Assembly: GCA_024641005.1 (NCBI GenBank)
Contig: JAHEDX010000008.1
Coordinates: 11,881 to 75,880, forward strand
Source: Acidimicrobiaceae bacterium
Lineage (GTDB): Bacteria; Actinomycetota; Acidimicrobiia; Acidimicrobiales; Ilumatobacteraceae
Direction of reading: 5' to 3'
Length of the DNA stretch: 64,000 nucleotides
The translations under genes and the position numbers were made by a program. Numbering within the stretch: position 1 is the first letter of the stretch; every line of letters starts with the position of its first letter. Positions 26,616 through 35,626 of this stretch are shown in pieces. The notes under the pieces were generated by a model. That model was not told the DNA's origin and searched no databases. It was given only the letters and a program-made list of their open reading frames with translations.

Positions 26616-27941
26616 TCAGTCGAGCAGGGCGAGCACCTCGTCGATGATCGCCAGTCCGGCCTGCGCGTCCTCGATGCTGATCGTGCACGGCGGCACGACA
26701 TGGATGCGGTTGCCGGCGACGAACGGCCACAGGCCCCGCGACTTACAGGCCGCTGCGACGGTCTGCATCGTCGCAGCATCGACCGGTGCGCGCGACGCTT
26801 GATCGCTGACCAGCTCGATCGCCCAGAACACGCCGAGCCCGCGCACCTCGCCGACGCACGCGTGCCGCCCGGCCATCGAATGCAGCGCCGGGCCGATCAC
26901 CTCGGCCCCGATCATCCGTGCGTGCTCGACGACCCCTTCGTCCTCGAAGATGTTGATCGACGCGACTGCGGTCGCGCATGCGAGCGGATGGCCGGAGTAG
27001 GTCAGTCCACCCTGGTAGACGCGTTCACGGAATGTGTCGGCGATGCGCTGTGAGATGGCGACGCCGCCGAGCGGCACATAGCCCGAGTTGACACCTTTGG
27101 CGAAGGTGATCAGGTCGGGGACGACACCCCAGTGGTTGATTGCGAACCACTCACCGCATCGACCGAATCCGGCCATCACCTCGTCGGCGATCATGACGAT
27201 CCCGAACTCGTCGCACAGCTCGCGCACACCGGCGAGGTAGCCGTCGGGTGGAACGAGGATGCCGTTCGTGCCGACGACCGTCTCGAGCACGATTGCAGCG
27301 ATGCGGTCGCCGCCCTCGCCGACGACGACGTCGCGTAGGTGCTCGAGCGCCCGAACCGACTCCTCCTGCTCGGTGGTGGCGTGGAACGCCGAGCGGTAGA
27401 GATAGGGCCCGAAGAACTTGATGGCCCCTGGCATCCCGGGCTCGCTGTCGAACCGGCGCGACTCGCCCGTCAGACTGATCGCGGCCGTGGTGCTGCCGTG
27501 GTAGCTGCGGTACGCGGACAGCACCTTGCTGCGCCCGGTGTGTCCCTTCGCCAGACGGATCGCGTTCTCGATCGCTTCGGCCCCACCGTTGGTGAAGAAC
27601 ACCATGTTCAGGTCACCCGGCGCCCGCTCGGCGATCAGGCGGGCAGCTTCGCTGCGCATGTCGTTGGCCGCGCTCGGCGCGATCGTGCACAGTCGGTCGG
27701 CCTGCGCCTTGATCGCCTCGATCATCCGGGGATGTTGATGGCCGAGATTGACGTTGACGAGCTGGCTGGAGAAATCGAGCCACGTGTTGCCGTGGTCGTC
27801 CCAGATCCGCGAGCCCGAACCCCCGGCGATCACCGTTGGCTGGAGGGGCCCCTGCGCCGACCACGAGTGGAAGACATGGGCGCGATCGTTGGCGAATGCC
27901 GACGCGAGGTACTGGTCCGTCGGAACATCGAGACTGGTCAT
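26616..27941 (-). CDS. Class III omega-aminotransferase, likely beta-alanine/beta-aminoisobutyrate transaminase
   Basis: 441 residues with F-F-T-N-G-G-A-E-A-I-E-N (phosphate binding), S-Y-H-G-S-T, I-A-D-E-V-M-A-G-F-G-R and the lysine in F-A-K-G-V-N-S-G-Y-V-P-L-G-G. This is the omega-amino acid:pyruvate class. In the reductive pyrimidine pathway the beta-amino acid released by beta-ureidopropionase is deaminated to a semialdehyde; this gene diverges from that enzyme's gene across 103 bp. TAGGCT on the minus strand (27948-27953) ends 6 nt before the ATG. Confidence 0.87.
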   Translation of the reverse strand: MTSLDVPTDQYLASAFANDRAHVFHSWSAQGPLQPTVIAGGSGSRIWDDHGNTWLDFSSQLVNVNLGHQHPRMIEAIKAQADRLCTIAPSAANDMRSEAARLIAERAPGDLNMVFFTNGGAEAIENAIRLAKGHTGRSKVLSAYRSYHGSTTAAISLTGESRRFDSEPGMPGAIKFFGPYLYRSAFHATTEQEESVRALEHLRDVVVGEGGDRIAAIVLETVVGTNGILVPPDGYLAGVRELCDEFGIVMIADEVMAGFGRCGEWFAINHWGVVPDLITFAKGVNSGYVPLGGVAISQRIADTFRERVYQGGLTYSGHPLACATAVASINIFEDEGVVEHARMIGAEVIGPALHSMAGRHACVGEVRGLGVFWAIELVSDQASRAPVDAATMQTVAAACKSRGLWPFVAGNRIHVVPPCTISIEDAQAGLAIIDEVLALLD

Positions 27942-27963
27942 CGGGTCAGCCTAAATCCCTGGC

Positions 27964-28008
27964 AGTGACATGTCACTAAGGTGAGCACTCGGGCAGGGTG
28001 TCCCTGCC
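27964..28008. promoter_or_regulatory. Operator-like palindromes between divergent catabolic genes
   Basis: AGTGACATGTCACT (27964-27977) is a perfect 14-bp palindrome. It lies 10 bp upstream of the -10 of the aminotransferase, where its -35 would be, and upstream of the beta-ureidopropionase operon, whose candidate -10 is TACAGT at 28015-28020. GGCAGGG-TGT-CCCTGCC (27992-28008) is a second inverted repeat. A single regulator could control both directions. No regulator gene is immediately adjacent. Confidence 0.6.
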
Positions 28009-28044
28009 TGGTTGTACAGTTGACCCGAGCCCTGAGGGGGAACG

Positions 28045-28887
28045 ATGGCGAACACAGTTCGAGCAGCCCTGTTGCAGACCGACTGGACCGGCGACAAGGA
28101 ATCGATGATCGACAAGCACGAGGAACAGGCTCGTGCAGCTGCCGCTCAGGGCGCCCAGGTGATGTGCTTCCAGGAGTTGTTCTACGGCCCCTATTTCTGC
28201 CAGGTGCAGGACGCCGAGTACTACGCGTACACCGAGGAGATCCCGAACGGGCCGACCACCCAGCGGTTCCAGTCGGTCGCCAAGGAGTTGGGCATGGTGC
28301 TGGTGCTGCCGATGTACGAGATCGTGCAGGCCGGTCTGTACTACAACACCGCAGCGGTCATCGACGCCGATGGCACCTATCTCGGCAAGTATCGCAAGCA
28401 GCACATCCCGCAGGTCAAGGGCTTCTGGGAGAAGTTCTATTTCACGCCGGGCAGCGGCGGCTACCCGGTGTTCGACACCGCCGTGGGCAAGGTCGGCGTG
28501 TACATCTGCTACGACCGGCACTTCCCCGAGGGTTGGCGTTGTCTCGGCCTCAACGGGGCCGAGATCGTGTTCAACCCGTCTGCCACGCACCGTGGGTTGT
28601 CCGAGTACCTGTGGAGCATCGAGCAGCCGGCCGCTGCGTGCGCCAACATGTATTACGTCGGAGCGATCAACCGGGTCGGCATCGAGCCGCTCGGCGAGAA
28701 CGACTTCTACGGTCAGAGCTACTTCGTCAACCCGCGCGGTCAGTACGTCGGCGAGAAGGGTGATCCGCACAACCCTGAGCTGATCGTGCGCGACCTCGAC
28801 CTCGGCCTGATTCGTGAGGTCCGCGACGGATGGCAGTTCTACCGCGATCGCCGCCCCGAGGCGTACGACGAAATCACGGCCCGCTGA
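28045..28887 (+). CDS. Beta-ureidopropionase (N-carbamoyl-beta-alanine amidohydrolase), nitrilase superfamily
   Basis: 280 residues with the nitrilase triad E44 (C-F-Q-E-L-F), K118 (K-Y-R-K-Q-H-I-P) and C155 (Y-I-C-Y-D-R-H-F-P-E). The K-x-H-I-P and C-Y-D-R-H-F-P-E signatures match the beta-ureidopropionase/carbamoylputrescine hydrolase branch. It cleaves N-carbamoyl-beta-alanine to beta-alanine, CO2 and ammonia, step three of reductive uracil breakdown. A strong GGGGGAA precedes the ATG. Dihydropyrimidinase follows after 72 bp that contain a large inverted repeat. Confidence 0.92.
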   Translation: MANTVRAALLQTDWTGDKESMIDKHEEQARAAAAQGAQVMCFQELFYGPYFCQVQDAEYYAYTEEIPNGPTTQRFQSVAKELGMVLVLPMYEIVQAGLYYNTAAVIDADGTYLGKYRKQHIPQVKGFWEKFYFTPGSGGYPVFDTAVGKVGVYICYDRHFPEGWRCLGLNGAEIVFNPSATHRGLSEYLWSIEQPAAACANMYYVGAINRVGIEPLGENDFYGQSYFVNPRGQYVGEKGDPHNPELIVRDLDLGLIREVRDGWQFYRDRRPEAYDEITAR

Positions 28888-28897
28888 ACCCGAACCC

Positions 28898-28934
28898 GCG
28901 TAACGGTCTGGTGCCAGGCACCAAACCGTTACGC
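28898..28934. repeat. REP-like long inverted repeat
   Basis: Two 18-nt arms (28898-28915 and 28917-28934) flank a single central A with one mismatch (28908/28924). The core is TGGTGCC-A-GGCACCA flanked by CGTAACGGT and ACCGTTACG. It begins 11 bp after the beta-ureidopropionase stop and ends 15 bp before the Shine-Dalgarno of dihydropyrimidinase. It could act as an mRNA-stabilising or attenuating hairpin, or as a mobile palindromic element. There is no T-tract. Confidence 0.9.
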
Positions 28935-28959
28935 CGAGAGCTGATCTGGAGGAATCTCG

Positions 28960-30375
28960 ATGACACGCACTTTGATCACCAACGGCATGATCGTCTCTGC
29001 CACCGGGCGAGCGTCCGGTGACGTCCTGATCGACGGCGAGACGATCGCCGCGATCCTCGCGCCCGGCCAGGCGGCCGGTCTCGGCATCTCCGCCGATCGC
29101 ACGATCGACGCGACCGGCAAGTACGTCGTGCCCGGGGGCATCGACGTGCACACCCACATGGAGCTGCCGTTCGGTGGAACCGAGGCCAGTGACACGTTCG
29201 AGACCGGAACGGTGGCCGCAGCCTGGGGTGGGGTCACCACGATCGTCGACTTCGCGGTGCAGAACACCAACACCAGCGTGCACGAGCGGCTCGCCGAGTG
29301 GCACGAGAAGGCGGCCGGCAACTGCGCCATCGACTACGGCTTCCACCAGATCATCGGCGGCGTCGACGAGGAGTCGCTGAAGGCGATGACCTATCTGGTC
29401 GACAACGAAGGCATCACGAGCTTCAAGCTGTTCATGGCCTACCCCGGCGTCCTCTACAGCGACGATGGCCAGATCCTGCGGGCGATGCAGAACGCATCCG
29501 AGTCGGGGGCGATGATCATGATGCACGCCGAGAACGGCATCGCGATCGACGTGCTCGTGGCCCAGTCGATCGCGCGAGGCGACACCGATCCCCGTTTCCA
29601 CTCGTTGACCCGCCCGGCAGAGATGGAGGGCGAGGCGACACATCGCGCCATCCAGCTTGCCAAGGTGGCCGGCAACGTGCCGCTCTACATCGTGCACATG
29701 TCGGCTTCAGAGGCGCTCGAGGAGGTCGCTGCAGCCCAGCACGCCGGCCTCAACGTGTTCGGCGAAACCTGCCCGCAATACCTCTACCTCTCGCTCGAGG
29801 ATCACCTCGCCCAGCCCGGCTTCGAGGGGGCCAAGTGGGTGTGCTCGACACCGTTGCGCACCAAGCACCAGCATCACCAGAACGATCTCTGGAAGGGTCT
29901 GCGCATGAACGAGTTGGCGATCGTGTCGACCGATCACTGCCCGTTCTGCTTCAAAGACCAGAAAGAGCTCGGGCTCGGTGACTTCTCCAAGATCCCCAAC
30001 GGCATCGGGGGAGTCGAGCACCGGATGGAGCTGCTCTATCAGGGTGTCGTGACCGGTGAGATCAGCCTCGAGCGCTGGGTCGAGACCTGCGCCACCACAC
30101 CTGCTCGCATGTTCGGTCTCGACCGCAAGGGCGAGATCGCCCCGGGCTTCGATGCCGATGTCCTGATCTGGGATCCCAACAACAGGACCAAGATCGGGAT
30201 CAACGACAAGCATCACATGAACATGGACCATTCGGCTTACGAGGGGTTCGAGATCGACGGCAAGGTCGACACGGTCATCAGCCGTGGCACCGTGGTCGTC
30301 GAGAACGACACCTTCGTCGGCAAGGTGGGTCACGGCAAGTACGTCAAGCGTGGTCTCAGCCGCTATCTCCACTGA
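28960..30375 (+). CDS. hydA: Dihydropyrimidinase (D-hydantoinase)
   Basis: 471 residues of the amidohydrolase superfamily. All di-zinc ligands are visible: H64-T-H66, carboxylated K156 (S-F-K-L-F-M), H189 (M-M-H-A-E-N), H246 (V-H-M-S) and D325 (S-T-D-H-C-P-F). The spacing and G-G-I-D-V-H-T-H-M-E are those of dihydropyrimidinase. It opens 5,6-dihydrouracil or dihydrothymine to the N-carbamoyl-beta-amino acid. GGAGGAAT lies 6-7 nt before the ATG. The gene lies between beta-ureidopropionase and the semialdehyde dehydrogenase. Confidence 0.96.
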   Translation: MTRTLITNGMIVSATGRASGDVLIDGETIAAILAPGQAAGLGISADRTIDATGKYVVPGGIDVHTHMELPFGGTEASDTFETGTVAAAWGGVTTIVDFAVQNTNTSVHERLAEWHEKAAGNCAIDYGFHQIIGGVDEESLKAMTYLVDNEGITSFKLFMAYPGVLYSDDGQILRAMQNASESGAMIMMHAENGIAIDVLVAQSIARGDTDPRFHSLTRPAEMEGEATHRAIQLAKVAGNVPLYIVHMSASEALEEVAAAQHAGLNVFGETCPQYLYLSLEDHLAQPGFEGAKWVCSTPLRTKHQHHQNDLWKGLRMNELAIVSTDHCPFCFKDQKELGLGDFSKIPNGIGGVEHRMELLYQGVVTGEISLERWVETCATTPARMFGLDRKGEIAPGFDADVLIWDPNNRTKIGINDKHHMNMDHSAYEGFEIDGKVDTVISRGTVVVENDTFVGKVGHGKYVKRGLSRYLH

Positions 30376-30467
30376 TACTCACGGTCTGTTCGGCGTTCCG
30401 CGTCGACCCTTCCGTCCCCGTAACTCGTCGCTGGCGTTTGCCCCGTCACGGCGCCTCCCAAGAACCA

Positions 30468-30486
30468 CCGGGCCGTCTCGGCCCGG
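30468..30486 (+). terminator. Hairpin upstream of the semialdehyde dehydrogenase gene
   Basis: CCGGGCCG-TCT-CGGCCCGG is a perfect 8-bp stem with a 3-nt loop. It may partially terminate transcription after dihydropyrimidinase or shield the downstream mRNA; the Shine-Dalgarno AAGGA follows about 10 nt later. Confidence 0.5.
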
Positions 30487-30507
30487 CCCTCCAGAAGGAC
30501 CCAACTC

Positions 30508-31992
30508 ATGAACAGCATTCAGCATTGGATCGACGGGAAGATCGTCGAGTCGACGTCGGGTCGCACCGCGCCCGTGTACAACCCGGCGTTGGGGGAACAG
30601 ACCGGCGCCGTGGCGCTCGCTTCCGTCGGCGAGGTCGATACGGCGGTGGCCGCGGCGGCGGCAGCGTTGCCGGCTTGGCGGGCGACCAGTCTGTCGAAGC
30701 GGGCCGAGATCCTGTTCCGGATGCGCGAGCTGGTCGACGCGAACCGCAAGGAGATCGCGACGCTGCTCACGTCCGAGCACGGCAAGGTGTTGTCGGATGC
30801 GATGGGCGAGGTGGCTCGAGGGCTCGAGAACATCGAATTCGCGTGTGGAGTACCGCATCTGCTCAAGGGCGGCTTCAGCGAGCAGGCGGCGACGGGTGTC
30901 GACGTCTACTCGATCCGTCAACCGCTCGGTGTCGTCGCCGGAATCACACCGTTCAACTTCCCCGCCATGGTGCCGATGTGGATGTTCGCGAACGCCTTGG
31001 CATGTGGCAACACCTTCGTGCTCAAGCCGAGCGAGAAGGACCCTTCGGTGGCACTGTTCCTGGCTGAACTGTTGGCGCAGGCGGGACTGCCGGCCGGTTG
31101 TTTCAACGTCGTGCAAGGCGACAAGGTGGCGGTCGACCGTTTGCTCGAACACCCCGATGTCAAGGCCGTCAGCTTCGTCGGCTCGACGCCGATCGCGAAG
31201 TACATCTACGAGACCGGCACCGCCAACGGAAAGCGGGTGCAGGCGCTGGGTGGCGCAAAGAACCACATGCTCGTGTTGGCCGACGCGGACCTCGACATGG
31301 CTGCCGACGCGGCGATCGGCGCGGCGTACGGCTCGGCAGGCGAGCGGTGCATGGCGATCAGCGTCGTGCTCGCGTCCGATGCGATCGCCGACGATCTCGT
31401 CGCCAAGATCGCCGAGCGGATCCCGGCGGTCAAGGTGGGTCCGGGCAACCAGCCCGACAGCGAGATGGGCCCACTGATCACTGCCGAGCACCGCGACAAG
31501 GTCGCCGGCTACATCGACGGTGCGCCCGCCGAGGGTGCCACGATCGTCGTCGACGGCCGCCCGTCCCAGGCCACCGACGGGTTCTTCATCAACCCGACCC
31601 TCATCGACAACGTGCGTCCTGGCATGGCGTGCTACGACCATGAGATCTTCGGCCCGGTGCTGGCGATCATGCGGGTGCACGGCTACGAGGACGGCGTCGC
31701 CACCATCAACGCCAACCCGTTCGCCAACGGCACGGCGATCTTCACTCGCGACGGTGGCGCGGCACGCCAGTTCCAGTTCGACATCGAGGTGGGCATGGTC
31801 GGCATCAATGTGCCGATCCCGGTGCCGGTCAGCTACTACAGCTTCGGTGGGTGGAAGGCCAGCCTGTTCGGCGATACCCACATGTACGGCCCGGAAGGCA
31901 TCAACTTCTACACCCGCGGCAAGGTCGTCACCAGCCGTTGGCCCGACCCGGCCAAGTCGACCGTCGACCTCGGCTTCCCCGAGACGCGATGA
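30508..31992 (+). CDS. mmsA: CoA-acylating methylmalonate/malonate-semialdehyde dehydrogenase
   Basis: 494 residues of the aldehyde dehydrogenase superfamily. The catalytic cysteine is C281 (G-S-A-G-E-R-C-M-A-I-S), and the usual general-base glutamate is replaced in A-K-N252-H-M-L-V, which is diagnostic for the CoA-dependent MmsA branch. It converts malonate semialdehyde to acetyl-CoA and methylmalonate semialdehyde to propionyl-CoA with NAD and release of CO2. Here it would finish degradation of beta-alanine and beta-aminoisobutyrate produced from uracil and thymine. Confidence 0.94.
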   Translation: MNSIQHWIDGKIVESTSGRTAPVYNPALGEQTGAVALASVGEVDTAVAAAAAALPAWRATSLSKRAEILFRMRELVDANRKEIATLLTSEHGKVLSDAMGEVARGLENIEFACGVPHLLKGGFSEQAATGVDVYSIRQPLGVVAGITPFNFPAMVPMWMFANALACGNTFVLKPSEKDPSVALFLAELLAQAGLPAGCFNVVQGDKVAVDRLLEHPDVKAVSFVGSTPIAKYIYETGTANGKRVQALGGAKNHMLVLADADLDMAADAAIGAAYGSAGERCMAISVVLASDAIADDLVAKIAERIPAVKVGPGNQPDSEMGPLITAEHRDKVAGYIDGAPAEGATIVVDGRPSQATDGFFINPTLIDNVRPGMACYDHEIFGPVLAIMRVHGYEDGVATINANPFANGTAIFTRDGGAARQFQFDIEVGMVGINVPIPVPVSYYSFGGWKASLFGDTHMYGPEGINFYTRGKVVTSRWPDPAKSTVDLGFPETR

Positions 31993-32112
31993 TGTGTCCG
32001 CCACCACGTGCACTCAGGCAGGTGCGCCCCATCGATCAGATGACGGTGCGGGTGGTGGCTCGCACCACGGCGACGTGACTTCGTCGGACAACCCAAGGAG
32101 CAAATTACCAAC

Positions 32113-33129
32113 ATGGACATCGGCATCGTCTTGCAGACCACCCCGCCCGCGTTACGGGTGATCGAGCTCGCGAAACGCGCTGAATCCCTGGGTTTCTCAC
32201 ACGTGTGGGCGTTCGACTCCCACATCTTGTGGGAGGAGCCGTACGTGATCTTCAGCCAGATCCTCGCCGAGACCCGCAACGTGATCGTCGGGCCGATGGT
32301 CACCAATCCGTCCACCCGTGATTGGACCGTGACGGCCAGCACCTATGCCACGCTCAACGAGATGTACGGCAACCGCACCATCTGCTCGATGGGTCGAGGT
32401 GATTCGGCGGTTCGCGTGACCAACGGCAAGCCGACCACGCTCGCCACGATGGGTGAATCGATCCACGTCATCAGAGAACTCGCCAACGGTCGCAGCGTGG
32501 ACTACAAGGGGTCGACGATCACATTGCCGTGGGCATCGAAGTCGCGACTCGAGGTGCTCGGTGCCGGCTACGGGCCCAAGGCGCTCAAACTGATCGGCGA
32601 GACCTGCGACGGTTTCGTCCTGCAGCTCGCCGATCCGCAGATCGCCGAGTGGACCATCACCAGCGTGCGCACCGCAGCCGAGCAGGCCGGGCGCAACCCG
32701 GACGATCTCACGATCGTCGTCGCCGCGCCCGCCTATGTGGGTGACGACCTGCCGTACATGCGCGACCAGTGCCGCTGGTTCGGTGGCATGGTCGGCAACC
32801 ATGTGGCCGACATCGTCGCCCGCTACGGCGACGATGCCCCGGTGCCCCAGGCGCTCACCGACTACATCAAGCACCGCGAGGGATACGACTACAACCAGCA
32901 CGGACGGACCGGCAACACGCACGCGGCGTTCGTGCCCGACGAGATCATCGACCGGTTCTGCATCCTCGGCCCGGTCGAGGCTCACATCGAGCGCCTGCAG
33001 CAGCTGAGGGAGCTCGGCGTCGATCAATTCGCGATCTATCTGCAGCACGACGGCAAGGACCACACCTTGCTGCAATACGGCGAGCACATCATTCCGGGCT
33101 TCAACGAGCACGTCCTCGCCAAGTCGTGA
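32113..33129 (+). CDS. LLM class F420-dependent oxidoreductase in the pyrimidine operon
   Basis: 338 residues of the F420-dependent luciferase-like fold: F-S-H-V-W-A-F-D-S-H, V-G-P-M-V-T-N-P-S-T-R-D, M-G-R-G-D-S-A-V-R, and L-E-V-L-G-A-G-Y-G-P-K-A-L-K-L-I-G-E-T-C-D-G. It resembles the TIGR03842-type subgroup. It is co-directional between mmsA and an ABC importer (5 bp to the next gene). AAGGAG lies 12 nt before the ATG. No dihydropyrimidine dehydrogenase is present in the window, so reduction of the pyrimidine ring with F420H2 is an attractive but untested function. Confidence 0.87.
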   Translation: MDIGIVLQTTPPALRVIELAKRAESLGFSHVWAFDSHILWEEPYVIFSQILAETRNVIVGPMVTNPSTRDWTVTASTYATLNEMYGNRTICSMGRGDSAVRVTNGKPTTLATMGESIHVIRELANGRSVDYKGSTITLPWASKSRLEVLGAGYGPKALKLIGETCDGFVLQLADPQIAEWTITSVRTAAEQAGRNPDDLTIVVAAPAYVGDDLPYMRDQCRWFGGMVGNHVADIVARYGDDAPVPQALTDYIKHREGYDYNQHGRTGNTHAAFVPDEIIDRFCILGPVEAHIERLQQLRELGVDQFAIYLQHDGKDHTLLQYGEHIIPGFNEHVLAKS

Positions 33130-33133
33130 TGCC

Positions 33134-34006
33134 GTGATCCGTCGCGCTGCCCGTCGTACCGTGCTGTTCTGCATCGCGCTGTTCCTGGTGGCGTGCGCAT
33201 GGGAGCTGTACAAGGTGGTCGGCCCCGACGATGGTGGCTCGGTGTTCGGGATCACGATGATCCCCAAGGCGTCGAATCGGGCGATGCCCCACACCTGGGA
33301 CATGGTGCAGCGGCTCGGCCAACCCGAGAACCGTGGCGGAGATGACCCCATCTGGGTCACCGTCGCCGGTTACTCGTGGTACACGTTCCGGTTGGCGCTC
33401 GTGGGTCTGGTGCTCGGGGTCGCGGTCGGTGTCGGACTCGCCGTGTTGATGGCCCGTTTCCGGTTCGCGGAGCGCGGACTGTTGCCGTGGATCATCATGT
33501 CGCAGACGGTGCCCTTGATCGCGCTGGCGCCCCAGGTGGTCAGCTGGAGCGGCCGGATCGACATCTTCGGATGGGAGTGGCCCAGGTGGGCGTCGGTCTG
33601 TGTGCTCGCCGCGTTCCTGGCGTTCTTCCCGGTCGCGGTCGGAACCTTGCGGGGCCTCAAATCCGCACCGGCCGCGTCGCTCGAACTGATGGACAGCTAC
33701 GCGGCATCGTGGAACAGGACCCTCTTCAAGCTGCGCTTCCCGGCCGCCGTTCCCCATATCGTGCCGGCCCTCAAGCTGGCGGCGACGCTGTCGGTCGTCG
33801 GTGTGGTCGTCGCCGAGATCTCGACCGGTATCCGGGGTGGGATCGGACGCGCCGTGTTGTCGTATCAGCAGGCCTCGACGGGTGATCCGACCAAGGTCTA
33901 TGCGGCCGTGCTCGGCGCTGCAGCCCTCGGCCTGATGTTGTTCGGTCTCGTGGTGTTGATCGACGTGTTGTTGATGAGGAATCGCCCGCAGGAGAACGCA
34001 GCATGA
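33134..34006 (+). CDS. ABC transporter permease (BPD_transp_1)
   Basis: 290 residues with about six membrane helices and the EAA-like loop G-T-L-R-G-L-K-S-A-P-A-A-S-L-E-L-M-D-S-Y-A-A-S that contacts the ATPase. A large extracytoplasmic segment (about 30-80) follows the first helix. GTG 33134 begins 5 bp after the LLM stop, so translation is probably coupled. It is one of two permeases, which should form a heterodimer with the product of 34841-35626. Confidence 0.9.
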   Translation: MIRRAARRTVLFCIALFLVACAWELYKVVGPDDGGSVFGITMIPKASNRAMPHTWDMVQRLGQPENRGGDDPIWVTVAGYSWYTFRLALVGLVLGVAVGVGLAVLMARFRFAERGLLPWIIMSQTVPLIALAPQVVSWSGRIDIFGWEWPRWASVCVLAAFLAFFPVAVGTLRGLKSAPAASLELMDSYAASWNRTLFKLRFPAAVPHIVPALKLAATLSVVGVVVAEISTGIRGGIGRAVLSYQQASTGDPTKVYAAVLGAAALGLMLFGLVVLIDVLLMRNRPQENAA

Positions 34007-34043
34007 TGCGCCTTGCGACGGGCGGAACGATCGAGGAGCAGTC

Positions 34044-34844
34044 ATGAGCGCGGTCATCGTCAATCAGGTCTCGAAGGTGTTCAACGTCGACAAACCGAAC
34101 CACGTCGACGCGTTGGCCGAGATCGAGCTGGTGATCGAACCGGGTGAGTTCGTTTCGCTGATCGGCCCGTCCGGCTGTGGCAAGTCGACCTTGTTGCGCC
34201 TGATCGCCAACCTGATCGAGCCGACGGTCGGCAATGTGCTCGTGAACGGCAAGCCGGCGGCGCAGGCACGCCTCGATCAGGACTACGGCATGGCCTTCCA
34301 GCAGGCCGGTCTGTTCGACTGGCGCTCGGTCGAGAAGAACATCGAGTTGCCGCTCGAACTGAAGGGGTGGGACAAGGCGAGGCGTCGGGCACGCGCGCAA
34401 GAAATGCTCGAACTCGTCAAACTCCCGGAATTCGCCCGTCACATGCCGTGGCAATTGTCTGGTGGCATGCAGCAACGTGTTGCGATCGCCAGGGCGCTGG
34501 CCGCCCACCCGCCCTTGCTGTTGATGGACGAACCCTTCGGCGCTCTCGACGAGATGACGCGCGAGCACATGCAGGCCGAGCTGCTTCAGATCTGTGCCGC
34601 CACCGGTACCACCGTGGTGTTCGTGACGCACTCGATCCCCGAGGCGGCCTACCTGTCCGACCGGGTGGTCGTCATGTCGCCGCGTCCGGGTCGGATCACC
34701 GAGATCATCGACGTCGACCTGGGTGCCAAGCGCAACGAGGACACACGCGAAGCCGATGTGTTCTACGACTCGATCACGTCGATCCGTGAGGCGCTGCGCG
34801 GCATCGAGCACGCCGCCGTCCGTGGTGGGGTCGACGACCGGTGA
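34044..34844 (+). CDS. ABC transporter ATP-binding protein
   Basis: 266 residues with Walker A G41-P-S-G-C-G-K-S-T, signature L-S-G-G-M-Q-Q (138-144), Walker B L-L-L-M-D162-E-P-F-G-A-L-D and the switch histidine in V-T-H-S. The closest families are the nitrate/sulfonate/taurine and hydroxymethylpyrimidine importers (SsuB/TauB/ThiZ type). GAGGAG lies 6 nt before the ATG, and the stop overlaps the next start (GTGA). Confidence 0.94.
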   Translation: MSAVIVNQVSKVFNVDKPNHVDALAEIELVIEPGEFVSLIGPSGCGKSTLLRLIANLIEPTVGNVLVNGKPAAQARLDQDYGMAFQQAGLFDWRSVEKNIELPLELKGWDKARRRARAQEMLELVKLPEFARHMPWQLSGGMQQRVAIARALAAHPPLLLMDEPFGALDEMTREHMQAELLQICAATGTTVVFVTHSIPEAAYLSDRVVVMSPRPGRITEIIDVDLGAKRNEDTREADVFYDSITSIREALRGIEHAAVRGGVDDR

Positions 34845-35626
34845 GCCTGCGTCGTGTCCTGCAGGCCGTGGTTCCGCCGGCGATCTTCGGGCTGGTGTTC
34901 GTGCTCGGATGGGAAGCAATCGTGAAGGGCTTCGACCTCAAGCCCTACTTCCTGCCGGCGCCCAGTGCGATCTGGAGCGCGTTCACCGACAATCTCGATC
35001 TGGTTCGCAGTGCGGCGATGGTCTCCGGCGCCAACGCTCTCGTCGGTCTGTTGGTCGGGACGCTGCTGGGCGTCGCTGCCAGCTTCCTGCTGATGAGATT
35101 CCAGATCCTCAACGAGCTGGTCTCACCGTTGGCGATCGCCCTCAACGCCGTGCCGATCATCGTGCTCGTGGCCGTCTTCCAGAACATGTTCGCCAGCACG
35201 AGCGAGATCCCGCGGCGACTGATGGTGACGCTGATCGTGTTCTTCATCGTGCTCGTCAATGTCGCCAAGGGGCTCCGTCAAGTGCACCCGACACATCTCG
35301 AGCTGATGCGGTCGTATGCTGCGTCTCCGGCCGCAATCTTGACCAAGACCCGTATTCCGAACGCCTTGCCCTATCTGTTCACTGCGTTGAAGATCGCGGC
35401 GCCCACCGCGGTCATCACCGCCTTCGTCTCCGAGTACTTCGGCGGCCGGCAGAACGGTCTCGGCTATTTCATCCCGTCCAACTTCGCCAACTCGAAGAAT
35501 GCTGTCGCTTGGGCGTACGTCATCGGGGCATGCCTGCTGGGCTTGACCTTCTACCTGGTCTCCGTACTGTTGGAGAGCATCATCAAACAAAGTCGGGGCG
35601 CTGCCCCGGGGGGAGCAACAACATGA
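34841..35626 (+). CDS. ABC transporter permease (BPD_transp_1)
   Basis: 261 residues, six predicted helices, with the coupling loop A-K-G-L-R-Q-V-H-P-T-H-L-E-L-M-R-S-Y-A-A-S. It starts with GTG overlapping the ATPase stop by 4 nt, and its own stop overlaps the substrate-binding protein start by 4 nt. The unit is thus permease, ATPase, permease, binding protein, all translationally coupled. Confidence 0.92.
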   Translation: MSLRRVLQAVVPPAIFGLVFVLGWEAIVKGFDLKPYFLPAPSAIWSAFTDNLDLVRSAAMVSGANALVGLLVGTLLGVAASFLLMRFQILNELVSPLAIALNAVPIIVLVAVFQNMFASTSEIPRRLMVTLIVFFIVLVNVAKGLRQVHPTHLELMRSYAASPAAILTKTRIPNALPYLFTALKIAAPTAVITAFVSEYFGGRQNGLGYFIPSNFANSKNAVAWAYVIGACLLGLTFYLVSVLLESIIKQSRGAAPGGATT

